From: Sulfurimonas sp.
GTDB lineage: Bacteria > Campylobacterota > Campylobacteria > Campylobacterales > Sulfurimonadaceae
NCBI GenBank assembly: GCA_003978475.1
Contig: QNZR01000057.1
Location: 1 to 5,987 of the forward strand
Direction: 5' to 3'
DNA length: 5,987 bases
The notes under the pieces were generated by a model. That model did no database searches, was not told the origin of the DNA, and saw only the letters and a list, made by a program, of their open reading frames with translations. Position 1 is the stretch's first letter, and each line of letters begins with the position of its first letter. The translations under genes and the position numbers were made by a program. Positions 5,065 to 5,987 of this stretch are shown piece by piece.

Positions 5065-5987
5065 TTATACCGTCTTTGAAAATGTTTTCTTTGATGCGGC
5101 ATGTTTGGACATATAGGCATCAAACGGCATGCAGATATTACGAATCAGCAACGTTCCGGTATCCGAACATGCAATATGCGTATCGGAAATGGTGACGATC
5201 TGCTCATCTGCGAGGGGTTGAAGTGCCGCAATGGCATCGGCAAAATAGGTATTGAAATCCACATTGAACTTCGCATTAAAACGCGCAATATCAAGTTTAA
5301 AGTTACTCATTAGCTCCATAATGACATATTGTCGAATCTGATCATCCTCATTTAGCAGTACACCTCGCTCAAAAGGGAGTTTACCCGATTCAATTGCCGC
5401 TTCATACAATTTCATATCTTTAAAATTTTGTGCGTAATAGTCTTTGCCCTCACCGATGGAGGTTAAGCCAATACCGATAAGATCGGCACCGCCCTTGGTC
5501 GTATAGCCCTGAAAATTACGATGTAACTCCCCTTTCTCAATGGCTAGAAAGAGTTCGTCTTCAGGTTTGGCAAAGTGGTCCATGCCAATCATTCGGTAGC
5601 CGTGAGAATTAAGAAAATCAATGGTGTGCTGCATAATCTGAAGCTTCTCATCAGGAAGCGGCAGGGTGGTTTCATCAATTTTTCGCATGGTCTTTTTCAT
5701 CCACGGCACATGAGCATAATTAAAGACGGCAAAACGGTCGGGATTGAGCGTCAATGCTAACTCCAGGGTCTTTTTAAAGGTCTCGAGAGTCTGATACGGC
5801 AGACCGTAGATCAGGTCAATATTGACACTTTTCATTCGGTATTTTCGAGCCAGATCCATTGCCGCTTTGGAAATTTCGTATGACTGCACGCGATGCACGG
5901 CAACCTGTACTTTCTCGTCAAAGTCCTGTACCCCGAAACTGACACGGTTAAAACCGCCCTCACTCAATACCTTCATCTGGTCTTCGT
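5065..5987 (-). CDS. hemN: Oxygen-independent coproporphyrinogen III oxidase, C-terminal two thirds (partial)
   Basis: HemN is a cytoplasmic radical-SAM enzyme that decarboxylates coproporphyrinogen III to protoporphyrinogen IX without oxygen, using two SAM and an electron donor. The gene runs off the right edge: the frame stays open to base 5987 upstream of the Met codon at 5976, and that Met is internal. About 306 of roughly 450 expected residues are seen; the radical-SAM cysteines are outside the window. Motifs counted from the Met at 5976 are GFNRVSFGVQDFD (8-20), IDLIYGLPYQT (53-63), the HVPW segment (89-92), MDHFAKPEDEL (132-142), HRNFQGYTT (152-160), NEDDQIRQYVI (209-219), and the C-terminal LIRNICMPFDAY (277-288). 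The HRNFQGYTT block and the complete HemN_C-type tail favour true HemN over the look-alike HemW, which is a heme chaperone. It is the upstream-most gene seen in the minus-strand block and abuts the Fe-S gene with no gap. Confidence 0.95.
   Translation of the reverse strand, partial: EDQMKVLSEGGFNRVSFGVQDFDEKVQVAVHRVQSYEISKAAMDLARKYRMKSVNIDLIYGLPYQTLETFKKTLELALTLNPDRFAVFNYAHVPWMKKTMRKIDETTLPLPDEKLQIMQHTIDFLNSHGYRMIGMDHFAKPEDELFLAIEKGELHRNFQGYTTKGGADLIGIGLTSIGEGKDYYAQNFKDMKLYEAAIESGKLPFERGVLLNEDDQIRQYVIMELMSNFKLDIARFNAKFNVDFNTYFADAIAALQPLADEQIVTISDTHIACSDTGTLLIRNICMPFDAYMSKHAASKKTFSKTV

Noticed and set aside
5065..5976. hemN starting at the Met codon at 5976
   Set aside because: The frame is open to the window edge and the GFNRxSxGVQDFD motif that follows is internal in HemN, so this Met is not the true start; the gene is treated as partial.
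1..5987. CRISPR array, tRNA, rRNA, insertion sequence or prophage signs
   Set aside because: Nearly every base is in a conserved gene, gaps are under 10 bp, and no repeated units or terminal inverted repeats were noticed.

Overview
The window is almost entirely protein-coding and reads as ordinary chromosome of a Campylobacterota (Epsilonproteobacteria) species. The best guess is the Sulfurimonas/Sulfuricurvum/Sulfurovum side of the phylum. This rests on the style of the proteins (RuvB beginning MERIVEIEKF, Lgt beginning with W-N-x-I-Y...F-D-P-I-A-F and H-W-Y-G), on the panB-ruvB order, and on the hemN plus GlpC-like order. These gene orders are recalled from Helicobacter and Campylobacter genomes and were not looked up. 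By eye, base composition is moderate and even, with no sign of a transferred island, mobile element, CRISPR array, tRNA or rRNA.

Layout: the plus-strand block (1-2176) holds the last 35 codons of panB, then ruvB with a GTG start, then an AI-2E/PerM-family permease whose ATG overlaps the ruvB stop by one base. The minus-strand block (5987 down to 2163) holds, in transcription order, the C-terminal two thirds of hemN (its start lies beyond the right edge), a two-cluster Fe-S/CCG-domain oxidoreductase subunit, an exported beta-propeller-like protein of unknown function, and lgt. The two blocks converge, and the last 14 bases of the permease and lgt genes overlap, so no intergenic terminator separates them. 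The only untranslated gaps are about 9 bp before ruvB and 5 bp before lgt.

How the genes fit together: RuvB is the Holliday-junction branch-migration motor, PanB belongs to pantothenate/CoA synthesis, and the permease has no assigned substrate. On the other strand, HemN makes protoporphyrinogen IX without oxygen. The Fe-S protein next to it has no flavoprotein partner in view, so its redox partner is open, and service to HemN is one hypothesis. Lgt attaches the diacylglyceryl group to prolipoproteins. The propeller protein between them has a probable signal peptide and a set of conserved-looking acidic motifs, and is the least understood gene here. I did not find a convincing new multi-gene system; the findings below are modest.
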